From positions 1 to 58,692 of the forward strand of contig JAFGFQ010000151.1 in the NCBI GenBank assembly GCA_016930995.1: a stretch of DNA of 58,692 bases, given 5' to 3'. The stretch comes from Thermoplasmatota archaeon. Lineage in GTDB: Archaea; Thermoplasmatota; E2; DHVEG-1. The notes beneath the pieces were generated by a model, which saw only the letters and a program-made list of their open reading frames with translations, had not been told where the DNA came from and made no database searches. A program made the translations under genes and the position numbers. Within the stretch, counting starts at the first letter, position 1. Each line of letters opens with the position of its first letter. This document shows, piece after piece, positions 16,433 through 25,633 of the stretch.

Positions 16433-19156
16433 TTATGATTTAACAACCGTTTGTAATCTTTCCTTTCGTCGAAAGAAGAGGTGATTACCAAGCAACGCAC
16501 GAAACAAAGTCGTCAGACACGAAAAACCCAGGATAATCCCCCAAACAAGCGGATCAAAAATCGGAGCAGTCGTAAACAGAGTATTCAAACTAGGAATATA
16601 GATAATCGCAAGAATCATCAGCGCTGTGATAACAAAAAAAGATTTCAACAGCAGATTCGGTCGTCTGAATTTCTCAATGAAATTTCCCTCCCGCAGGATA
16701 AAAACATAAATCTGAGGAGAAAGCAATGTTATCGCAAATGATACCGTACCAGCGATAAGCTCTGCTTGCTGTTGTATCACCCCATGGCCCATCAGATAAT
16801 GAAATGAGAGGATATATCCTGCAGCGATGGATATACCAAAGATAATTCCATCGACAATCATAATCATACGCTGTTTCCTTGAAATGATCGGTTCAGACAT
16901 CTTCGATGGATTCCGTTTCATAATATCCTTATCAGCAGAATCAGTGCTCACCCCGATACTAGGGAATGATTCCATAATGACATTGGACCACAGCAACTGC
17001 AACGGCATGAGAGGCACCGGGTAACCAAAAAGCGGCGTAATGAGAATACCAACGACTTTACCGATATTGTTTGTAAGCAAGTATCGGATAAGCTTCTTAA
17101 GGTTCTGATACACACGTCGGCCTTCCTCCACAGCCTTGACGATAACAGAAAAATTATCATCCGTTAAGATGATGTTTGCCGCCTCCTGCGACACCTGGGT
17201 ACCCGCCCGGCCCATCGCAATACCCACATCAGCCTTTTTTAAAGCAGGGGCATCATTGACACCGTCCCCAGTCATAGCGACGATATGATTTTTCGCCCGA
17301 AGTTTTTCAACTATCTTTAACTTGTCAAGAGGTGCCACCCGAGAATACACCCGAAGATGTTCTACATTGTTTTCAAATTCCTCATCGCTCAATTCCTCAA
17401 GATCTTTTCCCTCAATTGCCTGATTTATATCAGTAGCAATGCCGACGCTCTCTGCAATCGAAAATCCGGTTTTTTTACTGTCCCCGGTGATCATTACGAC
17501 ATTGATGTTCGCCTCTTTTGTTTCCTGAATCATCTGCTTGACTTCATCCTTTGGCGGGTCATAGATTGCCGCGGTTGCAAGAAAGGTAAAACCCGAAAGA
17601 TTCTTCACATCAATCTTGTCAAGGGAATCTACATTTGATTTCTTCACAAAACCAATGAGACGGAATCCTTTTTCAGATCGTGTGGAAAGCTCTTTTAAAA
17701 TATAGTGTCGATGATGATCGTCAAGAGATTTAACATCACCATCGATATAATAGGAATCACAGAAAGCAAGAACTGTTTCTGGTGCGCCTTTTATGTATAT
17801 GGCCTGTTTTCCAGAACTGTCCTTTGTGAGGATCGCTGAAAACATTAGTTCCGAAGAAAAAGGAACGCAGTCAATGATGCCGTATGTATCGAATTGGTTT
17901 GGTTTAAAGCCATTCAAAATCGACGCCTTGATAAGAGCAATCTCAGTGGGATCACCAAGTTCCTTAATGACATTTCCATCCTCTTCGACAACCTGAGCAG
18001 TAGAACATTTCACTGATGTGAGGAACAAATCATGCAGAAGAGCGGATTTTCCTTCTGCAATCATTTTGAACACATCAGACATTACGAAAAACTTCGAACC
18101 GATGAAGAATTCTTTTACCGTCATGTCATGTTTCGTGATCGTCCCGGTTTTATCAGTGCAGATATAATCGACATTTCCGAGGGTTTCTACAGAGGAAAGT
18201 TGTTTTATAATCACCGAATTTTTCGCAAGTCGCTCCATGGCTAAGGATAGCGCGATGGTCATAGATGCAGGTAGCCCTTCAGGAAACACGGCAACAAGGA
18301 TACTAATTGCAAGTAGAATGGAAAAACCAAGGTCATCTCCTCTCAGATATCCCATTATCAAAACGAGAACAAGAGCGACGATAGCTAAGCAAACCAGGGC
18401 TTTCACTTCTTTTCCCATTTTCTTCTGAAGCGGAGTTTTTTCATCTTCTGTTTCTTGTATGTTGGTAGCGATTTTTCCAATCTCTGTGGCATTACCGGTT
18501 TTAACGACAAGTGCTTTTGCATGACCGCTGAGGACTTTACTCCCTGCGAACACGATATTTTTCATTTCATAGAGTTTGAGGTTTTTCTCAGCGATTGGCC
18601 GAGTGTCTTTTAGAACCGGTTCGCTTTCACCGGTCAGATGTGCTTCATCAACAAGAAGGTCTGTTGATTCTATCAGACGCGCATCGCTAGGGATAATGTC
18701 ACCGGATTCAAAGACGATGACATCACCAGGGACCAAGAATTTTGATGCGATGACATCGACATTCCCATTACGGATGACTTTACATTGTGGGGATAGGATT
18801 TTTTTAAGCTCTTCAGCTGCTTTTTCGGCTTTACCTTCCTGGATGAGACTAATGATCGTGTTGATAATGACGACAGCGACAATGGCTATTGCCTCAAGAG
18901 CATCCTGGATAATAAAAAATGAGAGCAGAGCTGCTATGATTAAAATGAGTGCCATTGGTTCGATGAGCGCTTCAAGTACCTTCCGAAAAATGGTTTTCTT
19001 TTTTGCTTTTGCGAATTCATTAGGTCCATAGATACCTAAGCGATCCTCTGCTACCTGTTCAGAGAGACCTTGAGGCGAGCTCTGAAACTTAGTGAATAAA
19101 TCTTCACCGGTTTGGAAAGAAAAATTTCCGGAGAGGTCGATTTTTTCAGGTTCCAT
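16433..19156 (-). CDS. P-type cation-transporting ATPase (P2-like)
   Basis: A 907-residue P2-type ATPase: N-terminal cation-ATPase domain, TGES actuator motif (HLTGESEP), phosphorylation site DKTGTIT, nucleotide-binding KGAPE, hinge TGDGVNDAPALKKADVGIAMG, and a C-terminal six-helix bundle. M4 has FPEGLP and M5 LLTNNIG, close to SERCA-like pumps. M6 reads LLWSNVIMESFPSIG, where Ca2+ pumps have NLxTDGxPA, so the Asp is Glu and the Thr is Met. The ion is therefore uncertain: Ca2+, Na+ or H+. Single gene. Confidence 0.9.
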   Translation of the reverse strand: MEPEKIDLSGNFSFQTGEDLFTKFQSSPQGLSEQVAEDRLGIYGPNEFAKAKKKTIFRKVLEALIEPMALILIIAALLSFFIIQDALEAIAIVAVVIINTIISLIQEGKAEKAAEELKKILSPQCKVIRNGNVDVIASKFLVPGDVIVFESGDIIPSDARLIESTDLLVDEAHLTGESEPVLKDTRPIAEKNLKLYEMKNIVFAGSKVLSGHAKALVVKTGNATEIGKIATNIQETEDEKTPLQKKMGKEVKALVCLAIVALVLVLIMGYLRGDDLGFSILLAISILVAVFPEGLPASMTIALSLAMERLAKNSVIIKQLSSVETLGNVDYICTDKTGTITKHDMTVKEFFIGSKFFVMSDVFKMIAEGKSALLHDLFLTSVKCSTAQVVEEDGNVIKELGDPTEIALIKASILNGFKPNQFDTYGIIDCVPFSSELMFSAILTKDSSGKQAIYIKGAPETVLAFCDSYYIDGDVKSLDDHHRHYILKELSTRSEKGFRLIGFVKKSNVDSLDKIDVKNLSGFTFLATAAIYDPPKDEVKQMIQETKEANINVVMITGDSKKTGFSIAESVGIATDINQAIEGKDLEELSDEEFENNVEHLRVYSRVAPLDKLKIVEKLRAKNHIVAMTGDGVNDAPALKKADVGIAMGRAGTQVSQEAANIILTDDNFSVIVKAVEEGRRVYQNLKKLIRYLLTNNIGKVVGILITPLFGYPVPLMPLQLLWSNVIMESFPSIGVSTDSADKDIMKRNPSKMSEPIISRKQRMIMIVDGIIFGISIAAGYILSFHYLMGHGVIQQQAELIAGTVSFAITLLSPQIYVFILREGNFIEKFRRPNLLLKSFFVITALMILAIIYIPSLNTLFTTAPIFDPLVWGIILGFSCLTTLFRALLGNHLFFRRKERLQTVVKS

Positions 19157-19308
19157 TTTTTCTGCCTTGATCGTTCACCTGAAATCAAGTCTTCTTATAT
19201 TTAGTTTTCATTCATATAAAAAAATCATTATGTATCTGTGAGAAACCACATATTATTTAAAGAGTTGAAAGATAAAGAAATTCGAAAAAATTCAACTGTT
19301 GGGATTTT

Positions 19309-20355
19309 ATGAGAAAAATCGGTATCCTTACTGGCGGTGGCGATTGTCCAGGGCTCAATGCAGTGATTCGTGCGGTCGTAAAAAAATCTTCAAAAAATAA
19401 ATGGGAGGTCATCGGAATCCTCGATGGGTGGAAAGGTCTTATCGAGGGAGATACCAAACCCTTGACCAATCATGATGTCTCTGGTATTTTACCAAAGGGT
19501 GGTACGATTCTTGGGACGTCCCGGACAAATCCCTTTAAGGACCAGAAGAACGTCGATAGAGTACTTGCGAATATCAAGAAATTCAAACTTGATGCACTGA
19601 TTGCTATAGGCGGTGAAGACACTCTCGGGGTTGCCTTGAAATTATACAAACTCGGGGTTCCTGTCGTTGGTGTTCCAAAGACCATTGATAACGATATATC
19701 TGGGACGGATTACACGTTTGGTTTTGATACTGCTGTCTCAATTGTCACTGATGCTATCGATCGGCTTCATACGACTGCAGAGTCGCATCATCGTATCATG
19801 GTGCTTGAAGTAATGGGGAGACACGCTGGATGGATTGCAACTGTCTCAGGGATCGCGGGTGGTGCAGACGAAATTCTCATCCCTGAAATTCCCTTCCATA
19901 TCGATGATGTCTGCAAGAATCTGAAAGCACGTCATGAGAGTGGAAAACGGTTCAGTATCGTCGTAGTCTCAGAGGGAGCAACACCATGCGATACGGACCG
20001 CTTTGAGACATTATCGGAAGAAAAAGACGAATTTGGTCATGTGCGCCTTGGTGGTATCGGACAGCGTCTGGCCAAAGAAATCGAGAAACGATTGGGTGTT
20101 GAGACACGATTCACGGTCCTTGGTCATGTCCAACGTGGGGGATCCCCGACTGCTTACGACCGAGTGCTTGCGACTCGATATGGTGTTGTTGCTGTTGAAC
20201 TTGTGAAAAATGAACAGTTTGGGAAGATGGTGGCGTTACGCGGGTATAAGATTGTTCCAGTTGACCTTAATGAATCAGTGACGAAACTGCGGACCGTCGA
20301 TATGGATTTGTACAACATTGCAACAACTTTTTTTGCCAAACCTCATCAGCACTAA
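19309..20355 (+). CDS. pfp: Phosphofructokinase with PPi-dependent signature
   Basis: A 348-residue PFK-A family enzyme that phosphorylates fructose 6-phosphate at C1. LTGGGDCPGLNAVIR binds the phosphoryl donor. At the two donor-specificity sites it has Asp in GGEDTLG and Lys in PKTIDND; ATP-PFKs have Gly at both (GGDGS, PGTIDND), so PPi is the predicted donor and the reaction would be reversible. Further motifs are MGRHAGWIA and the VLGHVQRGG loop. A TATA-like TATTATTTAAA lies about 45 nt upstream. Single gene; a Pgi/Pmi isomerase gene is 10 kb away. Confidence 0.92.
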   Translation: MRKIGILTGGGDCPGLNAVIRAVVKKSSKNKWEVIGILDGWKGLIEGDTKPLTNHDVSGILPKGGTILGTSRTNPFKDQKNVDRVLANIKKFKLDALIAIGGEDTLGVALKLYKLGVPVVGVPKTIDNDISGTDYTFGFDTAVSIVTDAIDRLHTTAESHHRIMVLEVMGRHAGWIATVSGIAGGADEILIPEIPFHIDDVCKNLKARHESGKRFSIVVVSEGATPCDTDRFETLSEEKDEFGHVRLGGIGQRLAKEIEKRLGVETRFTVLGHVQRGGSPTAYDRVLATRYGVVAVELVKNEQFGKMVALRGYKIVPVDLNESVTKLRTVDMDLYNIATTFFAKPHQH

Positions 20356-20480
20356 AACTGGGAGACTCACAGTATCTTTTTGTTTTTTTATCTTAGCAGT
20401 CGGATTTTCCAGTAGATATTCGTAATTCTGTACCAATAATTATTTAGGCTAGCAAGGGGTTCTATCTCTGGAGTGAAAGG

Positions 20481-20777
20481 ATGATGTGGAGTAAAAATAT
20501 CCCCATGATTGTTGGTTTAGGTGGCGGCATCATGCTCTTTTTTATCGGTATGGCCGTCAATATTATCCTTGGGCCTAGTACGGAAACCTATCTTTTACCA
20601 AAGCAGATCTCATCTGTGATAAAGCTCTCAGGTATGGGACTCGTGTGCATTTCTATGATAGTCGGTGGTTTCTTCATAGAAAAAATAGAAAAAGACACAA
20701 AAATCCTGTTACTGGTATTCGGTGTGATTCTTCTCCTGCTGAACATTTTTCTCTTCTCATCAACCCGGTATTATTAG
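20481..20777 (+). CDS. Small membrane protein (three TM)
   Basis: 98 residues with predicted segments at about 9-31, 44-64 and 72-92. The stretch around SSVIKLSGMGLVCISMIVGGFFIE resembles SSSIKLIGIGAVVSSMVVGGIYSE of the next gene, so the two are paralogs from tandem duplication. No functional motif. Operon of three small membrane proteins with 13- and 7-nt gaps. Confidence 0.65.
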   Translation: MMWSKNIPMIVGLGGGIMLFFIGMAVNIILGPSTETYLLPKQISSVIKLSGMGLVCISMIVGGFFIEKIEKDTKILLLVFGVILLLLNIFLFSSTRYY

Positions 20778-20790
20778 GAGATGATGTGTA

Positions 20791-21225
20791 ATGAAGATTA
20801 CCATAAAAAATTTCGTCATGCTTGGACTCATCATAGGAATCGCCTTCTTCTTCTTTGGCGCGATTATCAGTAATGTTTTTCCAAGTGATAGCGCTAATCT
20901 TTTATCGTATAAGGTCTCAAGCTCGATCAAATTAATCGGTATTGGTGCTGTCGTCAGTTCCATGGTTGTTGGTGGTATCTATTCGGAAGACATTGATAAA
21001 ACCTACAGACTTTTACTTTTATTGTTAGGTTTAGCTCTGCTGGTTATCTATACCGTAGGATCGCAATCTCTTGAATGGTACATATCAACATCGGTAACAC
21101 CAACCGGGAGTGAGTCTTATCAGCAACGGCCGACTGGATATGGTCTACCGGGTTTTGAGCTGATAGTTTTTGTGTGTGCACTTGTGGTTACATTAATAGT
21201 GCTGAAGAAAAGACAGTATAGGTAA
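20791..21225 (+). CDS. Membrane protein, paralog of upstream gene
   Basis: 144 residues with three N-terminal membrane segments matching those of the 98-residue neighbour, then an outside loop rich in Ser, Thr and Pro (about 104-124), and a fourth C-terminal segment ending KKRQYR. ATG follows AGGAGATGATGTG. Function unknown. Confidence 0.65.
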   Translation: MKITIKNFVMLGLIIGIAFFFFGAIISNVFPSDSANLLSYKVSSSIKLIGIGAVVSSMVVGGIYSEDIDKTYRLLLLLLGLALLVIYTVGSQSLEWYISTSVTPTGSESYQQRPTGYGLPGFELIVFVCALVVTLIVLKKRQYR

Positions 21226-21232
21226 ACAGTCA

Positions 21233-21658
21233 ATGGAAACACAAAATGTTCCTATCCTACCAACGAGTATTATCTTTATTGCCTTATTCTGGACCCTGGT
21301 AGGGGCATTCGTACTCGGGATGACCTCAGGATATTTCACAGTTCCTGATCGCTCCTACCACTCTTTATTTGGACTTATCCCCTTCATACTCGGTATAGGG
21401 CTGATCATAGTGGGATGGGGACTTCTCGTATTGAGAAAATGGGCGTATTTTAGCACATTAATTCTCTCATGTATCAGTGCAGTTGTACTGGTAATTTTTA
21501 ATGCCACATCTCTTAGTTATCAATTAGAATCCTTATGGTACTATGCGAGTATTGAAACACTTCTGCTGTCGTTTATCCCTCTGTTATTTTTATTGATGTT
21601 TTTTTGTATGATCGGATATCTTATAAAATACAAGATGTACTACGATAAGACACAATGA
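21233..21658 (+). CDS. Membrane protein of unknown function (four TM)
   Basis: 141 residues with four predicted membrane segments (about 12-34, 43-66, 75-97, 108-135). Not clearly related to the two genes before it, but it starts 7 nt after the second and is likely co-transcribed. Converges with RNase Z, ending 7 nt away. Confidence 0.65.
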   Translation: METQNVPILPTSIIFIALFWTLVGAFVLGMTSGYFTVPDRSYHSLFGLIPFILGIGLIIVGWGLLVLRKWAYFSTLILSCISAVVLVIFNATSLSYQLESLWYYASIETLLLSFIPLLFLLMFFCMIGYLIKYKMYYDKTQ

Positions 21659-21665
21659 AATATGA

Positions 21666-22586
21666 TTATTTTTTTAACTTTACTTCAATTTCCTGAAAAT
21701 CCTTTGGGACATATGAGTGCGGAAAAACAGCTCGAGCTTCATCCTCAAGCACATGATAATCAAGATAGCGAGGGCTGATATGGACCATGAATAGTTTTTC
21801 TACTCTTGCTTCTTTTGCTATCTCTGCAGCCTGGGCTGCAGTCGTATGTCCATAGTCCTTTGCGACATCCTGTAACCTTGAATCAAAAGTCGCCTCGTGA
21901 ATTAACACGTCTGCATCTTGTGAAAACGCAATCATCTGATCGCTTGGTTTGGTATCACCAGAAATCACAATTTTTCTTCCCTTTCTTGAGGGCCCTAGAA
22001 CCATGTCTGGTGTGATTTTTCTCCCAAGAGGAGTGGTTATCGTCTGTCCCTTCTGAAGTTTGCTAAATAATGGGCCCTCAGGAATCCCTAGTTTTAAAGC
22101 CTTGGACTTGTTAAACTTCCCTGGTCGTTGATGCTCAGTGAGACAATAGGAGAGTACTGGGACGTTGTGGTTTGCTTTCGCGGTAGAGAGAGTATAGTCC
22201 TCGAACTTCAATTCTTGACCCTCAAGTATCTCATGAGCGATAATTTTGTAGGATGGTCGAAAATACCCTAAGGTAAGCAGCTGATGGGTGAGTTCTTCCA
22301 TCCCCTTTGGACCATAGAGATGAAGAGGGCGGTCTCGATCATTCAACTGCATCGTCTGAATCAAACCAGGGAGTCCAAGAAAATGGTCACCATGAAAATG
22401 AGTAATAAAGATTTTTGATATCTGCATATAACTCAGGTTGGACTGCTGGAACTGCCGCTGGGTGCCCTCACCACAATCAAAGAGGAGGATTTCACTACCT
22501 CGTTTGACAGCTACGGATGAGACGTTTCGTTTCGCGGTAGGCCAACTCCCACCAGTTCCCAGGAAGATTATCCGCAGTACGGTCAT
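21666..22586 (-). CDS. rnz: Ribonuclease Z (tRNA 3' endonuclease)
   Basis: 306 residues of the metallo-beta-lactamase fold. FITHFHGDHFLGLPG is the H-x-H-x-D-H motif, IVISGDTKPS and HEATFD follow, and HTTAAQAAEIAKEA with MVHISPRY completes the ElaC/RNase Z pattern. It removes tRNA 3' trailers, fitting a genome whose tRNA-Pro gene lacks CCA. Single gene. Confidence 0.95.
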   Translation of the reverse strand: MTVLRIIFLGTGGSWPTAKRNVSSVAVKRGSEILLFDCGEGTQRQFQQSNLSYMQISKIFITHFHGDHFLGLPGLIQTMQLNDRDRPLHLYGPKGMEELTHQLLTLGYFRPSYKIIAHEILEGQELKFEDYTLSTAKANHNVPVLSYCLTEHQRPGKFNKSKALKLGIPEGPLFSKLQKGQTITTPLGRKITPDMVLGPSRKGRKIVISGDTKPSDQMIAFSQDADVLIHEATFDSRLQDVAKDYGHTTAAQAAEIAKEARVEKLFMVHISPRYLDYHVLEDEARAVFPHSYVPKDFQEIEVKLKK

Positions 22587-22687
22587 GTGTTCACTGGATA
22601 TTCCATAGCTCTAAAAGCTTTTGGTTCGTACTACCCGCAATGGAGAAGAAAAAAAAGAGAAGGAAATCTTGCTTTCTTCCTTCGCCC

Positions 22688-23725
22688 TTAAATCTTAATA
22701 AAGAACAGGAATAACTTCGCGGTTGTTTTTTCAAAGACAGGTACTACTTCAATGTTATAGACGGTGACCGTCATAACCACATCACCAAATCCAAGAATAA
22801 GATCTGATGAGATTGTCAGTTCCTCACCAATCGCCAAGGTAGGAATCGTTCCAGTTGTTTGTTTGCCAAGGAGAAGAAGACCATTTCCACTGAGGGATAT
22901 CCTCCAGGTGATGTCACTTGCACTCGCAGTCCCATTGTTCTTGATTACAGCCTTTGTACGGAACACTCCTCCTTTGATACTTGTAATCTCAAATGCTGGT
23001 ATTGTTCCGACAGTAACTGTGACTAAAAAGATGCCACATCCACCATTTGAATTGATGTGAATATCACATTGGTGGGCGGTATTGTTTTGTAAACCCTGCG
23101 TATCAATCGTCACCGTGATTGTATCGTGTTCACCAAGAGAACTACCACTCATCGGAGTCACAGCAACCCAGTTCTTGGCCAAAGATAATGAATAATTCAG
23201 AGTAGCGTTCCCACCATTCCAAATGTCAAAGGTCGTGCTTTTTGTAACATTTTCTGGTACGAAACCGAAGTTAAACTCCTGCGGATCAAAAACTAATATG
23301 GGATGGTCTGCAGAGATAACATTCAGGGTCACATTGAAAACACCATCACCACCACCATTCGTGGTAATCAAGACATCACATGCATAACAACCGAGATCTA
23401 AGCCTGTGGTATTCACTGTGACCGTAATCGGGATATGTTCACCATTGGTGACACCACTGATAGGAAAGACATTTACCCAAGTGCAATCCCAATCGAGATC
23501 AAAAATGAGTTCACAACATCCTCCACTCATCCAGATGTCAAAAACAGTATAATTGCTTTCTCCAGCATTCATGTTGCCAAAATCATGGGATTGTGGGTCG
23601 TATTCAAGTATTCCAAACAGTGGAAGAATATCATCTCCTGCAACGGTAATTGATCCGATAGTTGAACCGAAAAGCAACAGGATTATTCCAGCTCCAATAC
23701 ATGCTCTCTTACCTAGTTGACTCAT
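22688..23725 (-). CDS. Secreted protein with two Ig-like/BACON-type repeats
   Basis: About 345 residues with an N-terminal signal segment (ACIGAGIILLLFGSTIGSITVAG). Two repeats of about 95 residues follow, each going from DFG and FDIWxxG through WVxVxPxSG and GEHxxITVTVxTxGL to CDxxIxxNGG. A C-terminal CARDB-like beta domain comes after. ATG at 23725 is chosen because GGGGGTAG lies 5 nt before it; an upstream ATG at 23752 has no such site. Such repeats bind surfaces or other proteins on the outside of archaeal cells. Confidence 0.7.
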   Translation of the reverse strand: MSQLGKRACIGAGIILLLFGSTIGSITVAGDDILPLFGILEYDPQSHDFGNMNAGESNYTVFDIWMSGGCCELIFDLDWDCTWVNVFPISGVTNGEHIPITVTVNTTGLDLGCYACDVLITTNGGGDGVFNVTLNVISADHPILVFDPQEFNFGFVPENVTKSTTFDIWNGGNATLNYSLSLAKNWVAVTPMSGSSLGEHDTITVTIDTQGLQNNTAHQCDIHINSNGGCGIFLVTVTVGTIPAFEITSIKGGVFRTKAVIKNNGTASASDITWRISLSGNGLLLLGKQTTGTIPTLAIGEELTISSDLILGFGDVVMTVTVYNIEVVPVFEKTTAKLFLFFIKI

Positions 23726-23767
23726 ATGTCTACCCCCGACAATGTTTTTCAATCTTATTTATCATAT

Positions 23768-25633
23768 TTATAAGTATCTATTGCGTTCTTCAAAAGGATT
23801 CTGACTTGGTGACCAGTCGAAGTTCATCCACGTTAGCGAAAAGTTACCTATTCGTATCTTTCCAACGATGATATACGGGAGAAATCGTGTTTCCCCCCAG
23901 TAGTTCTTAAACCAATGGTGACGGCCATGAACAAGAGAGGTCCCAAAATAAAAAGCATTTATTTTAAAACTATTTAATGCATTGTAGGAGACTGTCATAT
24001 CAGTACTTGAAAACAACCGTATCCCATAGACATTCTGCTCAAACGAATTATGGGAAATTCTGAGGAAATGACATCCATTCTGGACAGATACACCGTGTAA
24101 TCCACCATCGATGTTATTCCCAGTGATATTGCCGTAGGATGAATGATTTACGAGGATGTTAAAATGACCATTTTGAATGGTGAAATCTCTGATCGTGACA
24201 TAATCGGCAACAATGGTGATAATATCTCTTGTTCCATTCCCCTCAAGAATCGTTGTTGTCTTATTCTCACCAATCAACAGAAGGGGTTTCTGTATGAGGA
24301 TTTTCTCATAGTATGTTCCATTGAATACGTAGACGGTATCATTAGATTGCGCGTCATTGATTGCTTCCTGAATGGAACTGTAATTATTCGGACCGTTCCC
24401 TCCAACATAGAGAATCGCTTGATAGCAGCTAGCTGCCTTTCCTAACAATGACTGAGGAGGGTGCCGAAGTGGCATCCAGTCGACGTTTAACCAAGACAGA
24501 GAATATTTTTCCAACTTTATTACCCCGAAGATGGGATAGGGGATGACCCGTGCTCGTTCCCAATAGTTGAACCACCATATATTTCGCCGGTGAAGAAGGG
24601 TATGGGCAACAAAGCAGGCATTCATCTTAAAATTCCTCAGATTATTGTGTTGAATACTATTACCTGAGGCGTCCTTCAGATAGATACCGTTATCATTGTT
24701 CCAAATGGTATTGTTGGTGACTCTTATATCATAGGAGGATTCAAGGAATAAACCGACATCAATGTTATCAGAAATACTGTTGCGGTCAATATCGCTAAGT
24801 GAGGTATCTTTGAACCAGAGACCGTACCAACGGTTCCATCCTATAGTGTTTTCTTTGAAGAGTATATCTGTCGAATTCACTACATACACCCCGTTTGCAT
24901 TATTGACAATCCAATTCCCTGCTACATACACGCCAAAAGTATCTTCGAGATGAAGACCAAGACCTCGGTTTACGATCGTATTGTTGAGTATATGGGACCC
25001 AAAAGATCCGATGAGATAGAGTCCTACTCCATTATCGCTTATGTTGTTTGCTACGAGAACAGCGGTCGGAGAATTCTGAACGCATACCCCATAGGAATTA
25101 TTCCGAATTCTGCTCATTTCGATGGTTATTTTTGAAGTACCTGAACCTCGTGTAGAAAGTCCAATCCCACCATTGTTCTGGATAATAGTTTCTGAAACAA
25201 CAACATTTTTAGCAGAAAAAATATCCACCCCTGCGAAGTTCACATCGTTTTTTGCGTTCTGAATAGTACATTTTTGCAGCAAGGTATTATCAGCTGCGAT
25301 CGTGATAACCGACCCATATCCACTCCCATCAATAACCACAGTGGATGCATTTTCACCAACCAGATTGATTGAGGTTTTAATAAGGATATTTTCCTTATAC
25401 AGACCACAGTAGACAAATATAGTATCGCCTGAAGATGCATTGTCAATCGCATCCTGGATTTTTGAGTAGTTCCCTGATCCTGTTCCACCGACATATAAGA
25501 GAGTTCCATGAAAAGAAAGAGGATTAATTATTGAAGATGGTTGAGGTGTTGCAGTCGAAGGTTTCGGGGCAAGGGTAAATAAGAAACATGCAATCACGCA
25601 TATGCAACTAAACTTCAAAGTACCGGGGGTCAT
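23768..25633 (-). CDS. Secreted NosD-like beta-helix protein, duplicated modules
   Basis: 621 residues with a signal peptide (FSCICVIACFLFTLAP) and two tandem parallel beta-helix modules. Each begins LYVGGxGxxNYSxIQxAI, continues with IDGSGYG- or GNGTRD-type turns and many NxI/GN rungs (PbH1 repeats, NosD/periplasmic copper-binding type), and ends with a WFxNYWxxxR then W-(L/M)-N-x-D-W closing motif (midpoint and C-terminus). The start overlaps the previous gene by ATGA. Likely a carbohydrate-active or adhesive surface protein; catalytic residues not identified. Confidence 0.8.
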   Translation of the reverse strand: MTPGTLKFSCICVIACFLFTLAPKPSTATPQPSSIINPLSFHGTLLYVGGTGSGNYSKIQDAIDNASSGDTIFVYCGLYKENILIKTSINLVGENASTVVIDGSGYGSVITIAADNTLLQKCTIQNAKNDVNFAGVDIFSAKNVVVSETIIQNNGGIGLSTRGSGTSKITIEMSRIRNNSYGVCVQNSPTAVLVANNISDNGVGLYLIGSFGSHILNNTIVNRGLGLHLEDTFGVYVAGNWIVNNANGVYVVNSTDILFKENTIGWNRWYGLWFKDTSLSDIDRNSISDNIDVGLFLESSYDIRVTNNTIWNNDNGIYLKDASGNSIQHNNLRNFKMNACFVAHTLLHRRNIWWFNYWERARVIPYPIFGVIKLEKYSLSWLNVDWMPLRHPPQSLLGKAASCYQAILYVGGNGPNNYSSIQEAINDAQSNDTVYVFNGTYYEKILIQKPLLLIGENKTTTILEGNGTRDIITIVADYVTIRDFTIQNGHFNILVNHSSYGNITGNNIDGGLHGVSVQNGCHFLRISHNSFEQNVYGIRLFSSTDMTVSYNALNSFKINAFYFGTSLVHGRHHWFKNYWGETRFLPYIIVGKIRIGNFSLTWMNFDWSPSQNPFEERNRYL

